Source of the DNA: Actinobacteria bacterium OK074 | GTDB taxonomy: Bacteria > Actinomycetota > Actinomycetes > Streptomycetales > Streptomycetaceae | Reading direction: 5' to 3' | Length of the DNA: 64,000 nt | Assembly: GCA_001298575.1 (NCBI GenBank) | Contig: LJCV01000110.1 | Span: 122,032 to 186,031 of the forward strand | Part shown: one piece after another, positions 26,556-34,342 of the stretch | Layout: each line of letters begins with the position of its first letter | Position numbering within the stretch: the first letter of the stretch is position 1 | Notes under the pieces: generated by a model | The model's database searches: none | The model's input: the letters and a program-made list of their open reading frames with translations, nothing else | What the model was told of the DNA's origin: nothing | Program-made: the position numbers and the translations under genes

Positions 26556-26849
26556 GTGCCCGAATCAGCCTTGCGGAAGGCGCTCACTGCAATCGGACAA
26601 GCCCTGTCCGGGATCGACGAGGACCTGGAAAGGCACGCAGCCGGCCAGGGCAACGTGAGCAGTCCCGAACAACTATCTGAAATCCGGAACCAGTTGACAC
26701 AGATGGCATCGCAGCTTTCCTCCTCTCAACTGCCGCCCAGAGAGCAACGTCTCCGAGGTGCCAGTCGCGTCATCACCGACTCATGGTCCTCCGACAACCC
26801 ACTGGGCAGCAAAATCCTGGAGGCCGAACGGCTGTACCTCAAGGCGTGA
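26556..26849 (+). CDS. Small helical protein at the end of the Rhs locus
   Basis: A 97-residue helical protein (ALRKALTAIGQALSGIDEDLERH...). GTG start at 26556. No family is recognised. It ends 51 bp before the convergent terL stop and is the last gene of the toxin cassette. It may be an accessory or immunity-type protein. Confidence 0.5.
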   Translation: MPESALRKALTAIGQALSGIDEDLERHAAGQGNVSSPEQLSEIRNQLTQMASQLSSSQLPPREQRLRGASRVITDSWSSDNPLGSKILEAERLYLKA

Positions 26850-26900
26850 CCAAATAGCCGAACGAGTTCGCTCCTTCGCCGCACCGCCAAAGTGTGACAG

Positions 26901-28358
26901 TCATCGGCGCCCAGACAGACGCTGATCAGCCGCTTTGGCCGGAGTTCCAGGAGCCGACGCGTCGAGAAACAAATCAGTGAGCGCCCAGACACAGGAGTCG
27001 AGCAGGTCCGGCGACTGTTCCTCGGCCTCCGAGGCGCCGACGTACGTCGTCATCTGCTCCTCCAGTACCGCGAAGGTACGGGGCGAGCCGACGTGGCTGA
27101 CGCGGGACTGCTCGTACAGCATCGCGGCCGGAGCGGCACGGGCACGCTTCCCGCGGGTGGCGTGGACAAGGCGGCACGGAACCGTGGGGTCGACCTCGGC
27201 GAGCAGAGCCGGGAGGTAGTCGCCGCCGTTGTTGGCCTCGATGACCACGCAGTCGGCCTGGTGTTGGTGGTACAGGGCCGCCGCCCGGCGCATCGCAGCC
27301 GTCGGCGTGTGGCGGTCCTGCTCGGCGTGGAGGACGTAGCCGCGGGGACGGCGGTCGCCGTACATCTGCTCCAGCGGGAAGGAACGCCCGGCCACCGTGA
27401 AGGCCGTCAGGTCCGCGGTCTCCGTGGCTGTGACCGCAGGGTCGACGGCAACGACCAAGCGGTCCAGCGGCGGGAGTGCACCCCGCGCGATGCGGAAACC
27501 CTCGACCTCGAACATCCACTGCTTCCACAGGGCACCCTCGACGTCTTCGAGCAGCACACCGTCCAGCTCCTGGCGGCCCAGACGCGTACCGCCGTACTCG
27601 GCGTCGAGTTCGGCCAGGGCGGCGTCGGAGAGGTTGGCCCGGTTGTCCTCCGTGCGGCCGGTGGTGAGGACGACCGTGGAACCCGGGCGGCGGCCGCGCT
27701 CGACGAGGCGCTTCACGTGCGGCAACGGCTTCGGCGTGGTGGAGATGACGACCTGTGGGCTCGGCGCCTCCCGCAGGCAGAACCACAACATGTCGTACAC
27801 CGACTGGGCGGTGTGGCGGTTCCATGCGGCGTACTCGTCCAGCCAGCCCTTGTCGAAGGCGAAGCCCCGCAGGTTGTCCGGGGTCTCCGCGCCGAAGCCG
27901 TAGATCGCGGAGCCGTTGGTCAGGCGGAGGGTGGTCAGGCCGTTGCCGGGGCTGTAGCGGCGGACGTCGTCGTGCGGGAGGACGGCCAGGAGGCCGGACT
28001 TGGGGGATTCGAAGCAGATCTCCTTGACCAGGGTGGCGTTCTTCGCGACGACCGCGATCATCGTGCCCGGCGTGGCCGCCCATTCCCGTACGGCCTCGGC
28101 GGCCGACTTCGTCTTGCCCCAGCCTCGGCCCGTCAGCATCATCCATGCCGCCCAGTCCCCCGCGGGGAGTCGCTGGGAGGCGCGGGCGTGGTGATGCAGC
28201 CAGCCTTCGTGCGGCAGACCGTCGCAGCCGGGGCGAGCACAGCTCCAGCGGCGCGCCGATGCCGTGTCGGACTCGATCAACGCACTGATCTCTGCGCGCA
28301 GTTCGGCGTCGGACATCCCCGCCGGGTCCGGCAGCGCAGCCGACGAGTCCAGGATCAC
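26901..28358 (-). CDS. Phage terminase large subunit
   Basis: A 485-residue packaging motor. The ATPase has Walker A TGRGWGKT (76-83), a Walker B-like GWLDEYAAW (171-179) and STTPKPLPHV as coupling motif. The nuclease domain has VVAVDPAV, then VVIEANNGGDY and a late acidic block (SPDLLDSCVWAL). It cuts and pumps DNA into the head. It overlaps terS by 4 bp. Confidence 0.93.
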   Translation of the reverse strand: MILDSSAALPDPAGMSDAELRAEISALIESDTASARRWSCARPGCDGLPHEGWLHHHARASQRLPAGDWAAWMMLTGRGWGKTKSAAEAVREWAATPGTMIAVVAKNATLVKEICFESPKSGLLAVLPHDDVRRYSPGNGLTTLRLTNGSAIYGFGAETPDNLRGFAFDKGWLDEYAAWNRHTAQSVYDMLWFCLREAPSPQVVISTTPKPLPHVKRLVERGRRPGSTVVLTTGRTEDNRANLSDAALAELDAEYGGTRLGRQELDGVLLEDVEGALWKQWMFEVEGFRIARGALPPLDRLVVAVDPAVTATETADLTAFTVAGRSFPLEQMYGDRRPRGYVLHAEQDRHTPTAAMRRAAALYHQHQADCVVIEANNGGDYLPALLAEVDPTVPCRLVHATRGKRARAAPAAMLYEQSRVSHVGSPRTFAVLEEQMTTYVGASEAEEQSPDLLDSCVWALTDLFLDASAPGTPAKAADQRLSGRR

Positions 28359-28903
28359 GGGCGGTCCTGGCCCAACGTGCCGATACGGGCTTCGAGTTCA
28401 CGGCGAAGCTGTTCCATCCGGGCGCGGCGCTCCTCGTCCGTCAGGCCGGAGACGTCCGCCGTCTCCGGCCCCGTGGAGCCGACGGTGGCCGCGGCTTCGG
28501 TCAGATCCATGCCGTACGCCTGGCGCTCGATGCGGATGGTGACCTCCAGCCAGCGGATCACGTCCGACGGGCTGAGCCGGGACGGGTCGAGCTGCTGGAG
28601 CTGGGCGACGATCTTCGACTGGGCGGCCGAGGCGAGACGAGCATGCCGGCGGGCGACGTCCCGGGCGGCCTGGTACCGCTCGGCACGCCAGACCCGGTCC
28701 TGCTCGCGGTCCCACGCCTCCACACGCAGCACCCAGCGGTGGGCCGTCGACCAACGCTCGATCAGGGTGCGGGACTTGACGAGCCGTTCCGCGGCCTTGC
28801 CGATGCTGCGGGACAGACCGAGGTCTCGGTAGCAGGCGAACGCCTCCCACGCGGCAGCCGATTCACCCGGCTGCCGCTCCCATGCGTCGGCGCTGTCCAC
28901 CAT
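28355..28903 (-). CDS. Phage terminase small subunit
   Basis: A 182-residue protein with an N-terminal helix-turn-helix-like segment (LSRSIGKAAERLVKSRTLIERWSTAHRW) that would bind the pac or cos site, a central helical oligomerisation part and a charged C-terminal tail. Coupled to terL by ATGA. Confidence 0.82.
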   Translation of the reverse strand: MVDSADAWERQPGESAAAWEAFACYRDLGLSRSIGKAAERLVKSRTLIERWSTAHRWVLRVEAWDREQDRVWRAERYQAARDVARRHARLASAAQSKIVAQLQQLDPSRLSPSDVIRWLEVTIRIERQAYGMDLTEAAATVGSTGPETADVSGLTDEERRARMEQLRRELEARIGTLGQDRP

Positions 28904-28918
28904 GTTCCCGTCGTTCCC

Positions 28919-29311
28919 CTACCCGATGTTCTGTGTCCTTTCGTGTTGAGCAAGTTCCAGCGCGTTGCCGGTGAAGGCCGGGCCGCACCCTGGCGGCAGC
29001 CGTGCAACCACCATGGCCATCGCTTCGTCAGCGGTATCGACCTCGCCCACATGCTGGCTGCGTCCAGGACCGTCGACCCGATAGCCACCGCCCTGCCGAG
29101 GAGAGGCGTACGGGATGTCCCAGGTGTGGCGCCACTGTGTACACCGGCTGAAGTGCAGTTCCCACATGCCCGTCCAGGGGTACAACTGCCGTAGCCGCGG
29201 CTCCGCGTACGCCGCTCTCACCAGTCGGGGGAAACCCTCCACCAGCCAGTCGGGGCCGTCCGCTGTAGCCAGGAGCTTTCGCCACTGGGCTTCCACCACG
29301 ATGTCGTTCAT
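28919..29311 (-). CDS. DUF6193-like protein
   Basis: A 130-residue protein starting at ATG 29311, which overlaps the stop of the 60-residue gene (ATGA). LHFSRCTQWRHTWDIPYASP and VVARLPPGCGPAFTGNALELA look like the DUF6193 family of Streptomyces, which has no known function. It lies between the modification genes and terS, in one unbroken minus-strand operon. Confidence 0.6.
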   Translation of the reverse strand: MNDIVVEAQWRKLLATADGPDWLVEGFPRLVRAAYAEPRLRQLYPWTGMWELHFSRCTQWRHTWDIPYASPRQGGGYRVDGPGRSQHVGEVDTADEAMAMVVARLPPGCGPAFTGNALELAQHERTQNIG

Positions 29312-29490
29312 CGCGCCATTCTGCGCAATGCCGGGTCGTGCAGTCCGAGGGATTCCAGCAGATCGACGCAGTCCCGCGGCCCAGTCGAACGTGCCGCGAC
29401 GACCAGGGCCGCCTGTCGGCGTACAGAGTCGGGCAACGGCGTGACGGAGACGGTGCGTTCCCACGAAGAGGAGTCCTTGGCCAGGTTCAC
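29308..29490 (-). CDS. Small hypothetical phage protein (60 aa)
   Basis: GTG at 29490 overlaps the stop of the ParB-like gene (GTGA), and the stop overlaps the next ATG (ATGA). This double coupling is the main reason to accept it. The product is VNLAKDSSSWERTVSVTPL..., with two short helices. No family is recognised. Confidence 0.55.
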   Translation of the reverse strand: MNLAKDSSSWERTVSVTPLPDSVRRQAALVVAARSTGPRDCVDLLESLGLHDPALRRMAR

Positions 29491-30395
29491 CGCGCACCCG
29501 CCAGGTAGTCCGCGGCCCACAACTCCAGCGCCTGCCACCGCTGTCCGGCCCCGATGTCCCCTTCCCGCTCCATCCGGTCGATCGCCTGCTGGACGACCGC
29601 CGCGGCATCGGTCGGCATGGTGCGCGTGGCGAGCACTGTCTCAATGGGAGCCGTTCCCTTGCGGGTTGCGGTCTGCTCGTCGAAGTCGTACCAACCCGCG
29701 GCGAGTTCGCCGAGATGCCGTTCGACGACCGCGAGGATGATCGCGAAGGCGGCGGCCACGTTGCCGATGTTGTGCGCGCCCTTCGTCGTGTCGAGGGCAT
29801 CCAGCACGCTCTCGTACTGCTCGATGCGAGCGAGCCAACGGGCATCCACCGAAGCCGACTTCCGAGCCGCCTCCAACGCCTGCTCCGCGGCCTCCTTCTC
29901 GTCGGGGAGGAAGACGATCTGTACGGTCGCGAAGTCCAGATTGGCCTCCGCGAGACTCGGGACGTTCACCTCCTCCAGGAGTTCGAGGGTCTTGTCGTCG
30001 AGGCCGGAGTACAGGCGCAGCGACACGTCCTCCAACTCCTCGTACAGCGCCTTGAGGGTGGCCGGGTCGTCCTCGCCGCTGATCGCGTTGTGGGCGAGTT
30101 GCAGCGCGATCTGCCGTTGCCGCGGCAGGGGTTCGGCGACCTCCAGCCACCAGATCCGCTCCAGGCCCGCCTCGATCGCGGCCTTGGTGCGGTGGTTGCC
30201 GGACAGGACGATGCGTCGGCCCGACTCCGCGTCGTGCCACACGAGCGGAGTCGAGGTGAGCGCCCCGTCGTCCCGGATGTTCGTCACCAGGCGCTGGAAC
30301 TGTTCGTGCCGCATGAAGCGAGCGTTGACGTCCAACAGCGTCAGGTCGCGTGGATCGCCCTCCCTCATGCGGGGTTTGAGCGGCTGAGCCGTCAC
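29487..30395 (-). CDS. ParB/Srx-fold domain protein of phage modification loci
   Basis: 302 residues from GTG 30395, with AAGGAGG about 10 nt upstream and GTGA overlap with the preceding gene. LSGNHRTKAAIEAG (64-77) is the ParB-box II-like nucleotide-binding motif. The rest is helical and unlike chromosome-partition ParB. Such ParB-domain proteins often accompany phage DNA-modification enzymes; here it is coupled to the Mom-like protein. Confidence 0.7.
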   Translation of the reverse strand: MTAQPLKPRMREGDPRDLTLLDVNARFMRHEQFQRLVTNIRDDGALTSTPLVWHDAESGRRIVLSGNHRTKAAIEAGLERIWWLEVAEPLPRQRQIALQLAHNAISGEDDPATLKALYEELEDVSLRLYSGLDDKTLELLEEVNVPSLAEANLDFATVQIVFLPDEKEAAEQALEAARKSASVDARWLARIEQYESVLDALDTTKGAHNIGNVAAAFAIILAVVERHLGELAAGWYDFDEQTATRKGTAPIETVLATRTMPTDAAAVVQQAIDRMEREGDIGAGQRWQALELWAADYLAGAR

Positions 30396-31750
30396 CTGCT
30401 TGTTTCCTCCTTGTCCAGCCCCTCGGTGATGTGCCCGTGCTTGCGCCTCCACTCCGCGAACCCGTCCGCCAGGGACCAGCGGCCCAACTCGCTGCCGTAG
30501 TCGAGCTGGTAGCGGTGGGCGGGATCGGCGGAGTCCTTGCGGGAGTTCAGCCGCAGCAGCCCGCGGTACTTCATCGATGCGGGGCGCTGCGTGAACGCCG
30601 TCGTGTTCAGCCGGGTCAGCCGGGTGTTCATGGTCCGCTGGGCGAGGAACTGTGCCTCCGTCGACAACGCCGCGTACAGCACGAGCTTCGCCAGCCGTCC
30701 GTACGACGTCGGCGCGACCGGGAAGTCCGAGAGCAGGTACACGTTGTGCGGGTCGAACTTCGGCGTCGAGAACGCGAAAGCGCCCACCACGGTCCCGTCG
30801 ACCAGGACCGCGAGCGCCATCGTCGGTGTGCCCGGGCGGATGTTGTGGTTCATGTACTGCGAGCGCAGCGTCGCGAACTGCCCCATCGACAGCGGAGCGA
30901 GCGTGAGCGTCTCGCCGAGGCGTCGCCCCGGCGCCAGCCGTGGAGCGCGTACCGGCTCAAGCCGCTGGCTGGGCCGCACGATCCGCGAACGCGGCACCGA
31001 CGAGTACACGTTGATCGGCAGACCGCGATTGGCCGTCTGCACCTGGCCGCGCAGGTGGTCACGGAGTTCTTCGACATCGAAGTGCAGTCCGAGCACCCAG
31101 TGCGGCCGGTCGGTGACGCGGTCGGTGAGCATCTGCTTCGCCGCGTCGTCCAGCATCGGGTACTCGGGGGCCGGCCACTCCAGGTGCTTGTCGAGTGCCG
31201 CGAACTGGCCCTCGTAGTCCCCCGCGTAGAACGGCGGGAAGGCAACCACGGGTGCGTCGGCCGGGACCTGTTCGGCGAGCCACTGGTTCACGTCCATCGC
31301 CGCGTACGTGGCCAGCCGCAACGGCAACGTCTCGATCTTCGCGACCGTCTTCGCGTGCAGCACGGGGAACTGTTTCCGATAGGCCGTCAGCATCCGCCCG
31401 TAGTACGGATGGTCGTCACGCCCCAGCCACTGGAAGAAGCGGGAGCCGAGCAGCACCACCGCGAGCGTCCCGGCTCGGTCGTCCAAATACGGTGCCAGCC
31501 AGGCAAGTTGATCCGCCGACTCGGGGCGGATCGTAAGGGGTACCTGCTCTCCGGCCAAATACCAGCCGATGGCCGACGAGTACAGCTGTACGTCGCAGCC
31601 GTGGAGCCGGAAGCCGGAGTCGTGCAGGGCCCGTTCGATGGTGAAGTTCCCGGAACAGCCGACGTAGACGTCTTCGCTCCGGCCGCGCCAGGTGGCGGCG
31701 TGCTCATGGATGATCGCGCGGAGGTCCGCGGGGATCGAGCCGTGGAACAA
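30392..31750 (-). CDS. Putative antirestriction DNA-modification protein (methyltransferase-like plus Mom/GNAT-like)
   Basis: 452 residues if TTG 31750 is used; GGGGAGG lies 5 nt upstream, and the frame beyond it is low-complexity and overlaps the spacer region. The N-terminal part has a SAM-binding-like VGCSGNFTIE (30-39) and GCDVQLYS (51-58), as in proteins annotated as antirestriction adenine methyltransferases. The C-terminal third (ALAVLVDGTVVGAFAFSTP, then LLSDFPVAPTSYGRLAKLVLY) looks like the GNAT-fold Mom protein of phage Mu, which adds a carbamoylmethyl group to adenine. It is expected to alter phage DNA against restriction. The chemistry is inferred. Confidence 0.6.
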   Translation of the reverse strand: MFHGSIPADLRAIIHEHAATWRGRSEDVYVGCSGNFTIERALHDSGFRLHGCDVQLYSSAIGWYLAGEQVPLTIRPESADQLAWLAPYLDDRAGTLAVVLLGSRFFQWLGRDDHPYYGRMLTAYRKQFPVLHAKTVAKIETLPLRLATYAAMDVNQWLAEQVPADAPVVAFPPFYAGDYEGQFAALDKHLEWPAPEYPMLDDAAKQMLTDRVTDRPHWVLGLHFDVEELRDHLRGQVQTANRGLPINVYSSVPRSRIVRPSQRLEPVRAPRLAPGRRLGETLTLAPLSMGQFATLRSQYMNHNIRPGTPTMALAVLVDGTVVGAFAFSTPKFDPHNVYLLSDFPVAPTSYGRLAKLVLYAALSTEAQFLAQRTMNTRLTRLNTTAFTQRPASMKYRGLLRLNSRKDSADPAHRYQLDYGSELGRWSLADGFAEWRRKHGHITEGLDKEETSR

Positions 31751-31922
31751 CGCTGCCTCCCCTGCGCGGAGTTGGTGAGAGGAGGACGCGGGCCCGGAGG
31801 CGCAGGGGGCTGATTCCTGCCGTGCCGGACCGCCGGGGAACCAGGAGGCGCGGGGGACGCCTGGAGGGGATGGTTCCTTGGCTGATCGACTCCGCACCAC
31901 GTACCCGTGCGGACGCATCCCG

Positions 31923-31994
31923 AGCGCCGGGTCCGACTCGAACGGACTCCTCCCCACCGGAGGCGGGGCGTGCTACCAGGTGCACTACCGGCGC
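31923..31994 (-). tRNA. tRNA-Gly(UCC)-like gene with C33 instead of U33
   Basis: A 72-nt cloverleaf: 7-bp acceptor (GCGCCGG/CCGGCGC), D arm GTGC/GCAC with A14, G18, G19 and A21, anticodon arm CCCCG/TGGGG with loop CCTCCGG (anticodon UCC), T arm GTCCG/CGGAC with TTCGAGT. Discriminator U73, G1-C72, C2-G71, G3-C70, C35 and C36 agree with the bacterial glycine identity set. The nearly universal U33 is C, position 15 is C, and no CCA is encoded. It lies 172 nt upstream of the Mom-like gene on the same strand. It may be a decayed tRNA or a tRNA not used in translation. Confidence 0.65.
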
Positions 31995-32131
31995 GCGGCG
32001 AAGGCGATCGGGAAGATCACCTCCACCAACTCCTGAACCGTATCAGACTCTCAACTGTCACCACACATGTCACCCATGAACCAACGCGTCGCATCCGACC
32101 GACACCCCGCCAAGCCGATCCACTCCGACCT

Positions 32132-32353
32132 TCACTCTTCGTCCGGGCCGACCAAGTCCAGCAGGCTCAGCGTCCCGACCGGACAGTCCGCACCCACCCG
32201 CGGCTTCGCCCTGCCCCGTCCCGGCCCCGGCTCGAACAACTCCAGTTGCCCCGGAGACGCCGGCTTCGACTGGGGCGGGGCCTCGAAGTCCTCGCGCTTC
32301 ATGTCGACCCAGTTGAGCTTGCGCTTCTCCACACCCTCCACCTTCCCGGTCAC
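32132..32353 (-). CDS. Small hypothetical phage protein (73 aa)
   Basis: GTG 32353 overlaps the stop of the DUF488-like gene (GTGA). The product VTGKVEGVEKRKLNWVDMKR... has a basic start and an acidic end (LLDLVGPDEE). No family is recognised. The 381 bp between it and the Mom-like gene hold the tRNA-like gene. Confidence 0.55.
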   Translation of the reverse strand: MTGKVEGVEKRKLNWVDMKREDFEAPPQSKPASPGQLELFEPGPGRGRAKPRVGADCPVGTLSLLDLVGPDEE

Positions 32354-32760
32354 AGCAGCGTCCCCTGCTCGTACACGGGCCCGAGCGGCCCCAGCTCTCT
32401 CACCCTCGCACCGGTCTCCTCCTGCCACCACTCGGCGAACATCCGCCGATGGCACCACTGCCCCGGCTCCGACAGGTCCTCGAAGCACAGCAGCACCAGG
32501 CGCAGATCCCTCCCGGCCGCCGCGATCTCCCGGAAGCGCGAGGCGAAGAACTCGACCCCGCACCGGTCCAGTTGAGCCAGATACGCCGCCTCGTACGTCG
32601 GCCGCGCGACCCCGAAGTACTCCCGGCTCGGCGCGGCCTCCCGCACCTGGTGCTCCAACACATACGGCAGCACCCAACGCGGAGCACCGAGGGTGATGCG
32701 CACGGGCACACCCATGGATGGCTCGAAGCCCTGATACCTGTACGTGAACAGTTCGAACAT
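32350..32760 (-). CDS. DUF488-like protein
   Basis: A 136-residue protein. LRLVLLCFEDLSEPGQWCHRRMFAEWW carries the CHR motif preceded by a hydrophobic strand, as at the C-terminus of DUF488 proteins, whose function is unknown. It heads the modification operon (DUF488-like, 73-aa protein, tRNA-like, Mom-like, ParB-like). Confidence 0.6.
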   Translation of the reverse strand: MFELFTYRYQGFEPSMGVPVRITLGAPRWVLPYVLEHQVREAAPSREYFGVARPTYEAAYLAQLDRCGVEFFASRFREIAAAGRDLRLVLLCFEDLSEPGQWCHRRMFAEWWQEETGARVRELGPLGPVYEQGTLL

Positions 32761-32807
32761 GTTCCTCCATCACATCGACCCCCACCAGCCCCGCCCCGGA
32801 CCACTCA

Positions 32808-32870
32808 AAATCGACGAATTGTCAATAAAATTATATCAATATTTCACCTCTTCCCCATGTCGCTTTATGC
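32808..32870. other. AT-rich patch in the intergenic region 32761-33003
   Basis: About 35 nearly uninterrupted A/T bases around 32815-32850 (AATTGTCAATAAAATTATAT is part of it) in a genome of very high GC. A minus-strand TATAAT at the centre could be a -10 box for the DUF488-like operon, but no good -35 is seen. A binding site for ParB or a nucleoid protein is an alternative. Confidence 0.4.
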
Positions 32871-32947
32871 CTACAACCCGCGCACCCCGCCCCACTTGCG
32901 CCCCACAATCACCCCACAGCGCGCACTCGATCCACCCCCGAAATACA

Positions 32948-32982
32948 TGACGGCCGGGGCCCACTCCGGGCCCCGGCCGTCA
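32948..32982 (-). terminator. Strong hairpin after parB
   Basis: A perfect 15-bp stem (TGACGGCCGGGGCCC paired with its complement) with a 5-nt loop, 21 bp beyond the parB stop. It has no long T tract, which is common for Streptomyces terminators. Confidence 0.75.
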
Positions 32983-33003
32983 CACACTCCGCCTACGAAC
33001 AAG

Positions 33004-34023
33004 TCATGCCGCGACTTCCAGCCCCTCGGCCGCGTCCTCGAGGTCACCCTCCACCGGCTCCGGTTCGGTCTCGCCGTCGCCGGACTCCACCGCCTCCGGT
33101 TCGACCTCCAGCTCCGGCCGCACCGTCAGCCGCTTCGCCTCCGACATCGCCTTCGCCTTGCGCAGCTTCTTCACCGACTCGGCCGCCGCCCTCCGCACCC
33201 GCTCCACCGCGTCCAGCTGCTTGCCGACCTCGCCCTCGAAGAGTTCGGCCAGCTCCGTCGGCGTCAGCTGCGCCAGCTCCTCCAGTAAGGCACCGGCCCG
33301 CTCGACCTGGTCGACCTTGCCTCTGACCTGCTTGCGCTCCTTGGCCTTGTCCTCCTTCTCCTTCTCCGACAGTTCCTTCTCGGAGAAGAAGCCCTCCTGG
33401 TTCTCCTTCATCCGCAGGGCCTGCGCGAAGTGCGAGGCGTCGGTCTCCGTCCTGAAGTCGCCCTTCATGTACCGAGTGACCGCCGCCTTCTGGTTCGCCG
33501 GGGAGAGCCGGGACAGGTACCAGGCGAAGTCCGCCTTGATCTTTCCGGCGGTGACCAGCTCCGCGATGTCCGTGGTGAGGTTCAGCAGGTCCATCCGCCA
33601 CTTCACATAGTCGGGCGTCTTGCCGAACATGTCCGCGATGCCCTCCGCCTTGTACCCGAACCCGATCAGGTCCGCGTACGCCTGGGCCTCCTCCATGAGG
33701 GTCATGTCCGCCCGGCCGATGTTCTCGGAGATGCCCATCACGAACGCCTTTTCGTCGTCCACGCTGGTGACGATCTTGGCCTCGATGGTGGTGGCGCCCT
33801 CCACCAGGTGCATCGCCCGCCAGCGACGCTCCCCCATCACGATCTGGAACTTGTCGCCAGCCGGCCGAACCACGATGGGCTGCAACTGCCCGACCGAGCG
33901 GAACTGGGCCGCCAGCTCCTCCAGCTTGACCTCGTCGAAGAACTTACGGGGCTGATCCGGGTTGGGTTCGATCTCCGCGAGCGGGACCGCGATGACGTCG
34001 ATGCTCGCCTCTTCGGTACTCAC
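33004..34023 (-). CDS. ParB/RepB/Spo0J-family partition-like protein of the element
   Basis: A 339-residue protein. Residues 9-75 contain the ParB N-terminal fold with GERRWRA at 64-70 (box II). ENIGRADMTLMEEAQAYADL and an HTH (ADMFGKTPDYVKWRMDLLNL) follow, then a charged coiled coil and an acidic tail. GTG start with AAGGAG 8 nt upstream. No parA is nearby, so it may be a regulator or part of the modification system and not a true partition pair. A strong promoter lies upstream. Confidence 0.82.
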   Translation of the reverse strand: MSTEEASIDVIAVPLAEIEPNPDQPRKFFDEVKLEELAAQFRSVGQLQPIVVRPAGDKFQIVMGERRWRAMHLVEGATTIEAKIVTSVDDEKAFVMGISENIGRADMTLMEEAQAYADLIGFGYKAEGIADMFGKTPDYVKWRMDLLNLTTDIAELVTAGKIKADFAWYLSRLSPANQKAAVTRYMKGDFRTETDASHFAQALRMKENQEGFFSEKELSEKEKEDKAKERKQVRGKVDQVERAGALLEELAQLTPTELAELFEGEVGKQLDAVERVRRAAAESVKKLRKAKAMSEAKRLTVRPELEVEPEAVESGDGETEPEPVEGDLEDAAEGLEVAA

Positions 34024-34084
34024 GTTATGAACTCCTTGCGCTCTCTCGATCTCTCAGGAGGGGTTCCTTTGAGGTGATAGCTAA

Positions 34085-34115
34085 ATACTATTCCAAATCG
34101 ATCTTGAGCGTCAAG
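34085..34115 (-). promoter_or_regulatory. Promoter of parB with overlapping palindrome
   Basis: On the minus strand TTGACG (34109-34114), 18 bp, TAGTAT (34085-34090), close to the housekeeping consensus, about 55 nt before the parB GTG. The -35 lies in the palindrome CTTGACGCTCAAG (34103-34115), a likely operator. Related half-sites occur near the XRE gene (CTTGAC 34597-34602; GTCAAG 34657-34662). Confidence 0.65.
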
Positions 34116-34138
34116 TTATTTTTATCCCGGGAAGTCAA

Positions 34139-34342
34139 TCAATCGGGATATTCTCCATCTCCCTCGACACATGTCGACCCGAGGAACTCCGCCTCCAGTT
34201 CCACATCCGCCCCCATGAGCACCTTCAGAATCTCCGCGCCCCACAGATCCTCCCCACTCGCAGGCTCAACTTCCGGCGCCCCGGCGTGGTCCGTAGCGGC
34301 CTCCTCCGCATCCGACACTTCGCCGCCGCCTCGACCATCCAC
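34139..34342 (-). CDS. Very acidic small protein (67 aa), candidate
   Basis: GTG 34342 with AGAGGG 6 nt upstream. Of 67 residues, 19 are Asp/Glu and 2 are Lys/Arg; the end reads LKVLMGADVELEAEFLG. It lies just upstream of the parB promoter region. Small acidic phage proteins often mimic DNA to block nucleases or regulators, but this is only a composition argument. The frame could also be non-coding. Confidence 0.35.
   Translation of the reverse strand: MDGRGGGEVSDAEEAATDHAGAPEVEPASGEDLWGAEILKVLMGADVELEAEFLGSTCVEGDGEYPD

Noticed and set aside
31750..31957. N-terminal extension of the Mom-like protein to 31957
   Set aside because: The extra residues are low-complexity and run into the tRNA-like gene; TTG 31750 has a strong ribosome-binding site.
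32067..32696. Plus-strand frames over the DUF488-like gene
   Set aside because: Pro/Thr/Arg-rich translations; the minus-strand genes are coupled by GTGA and have family motifs.
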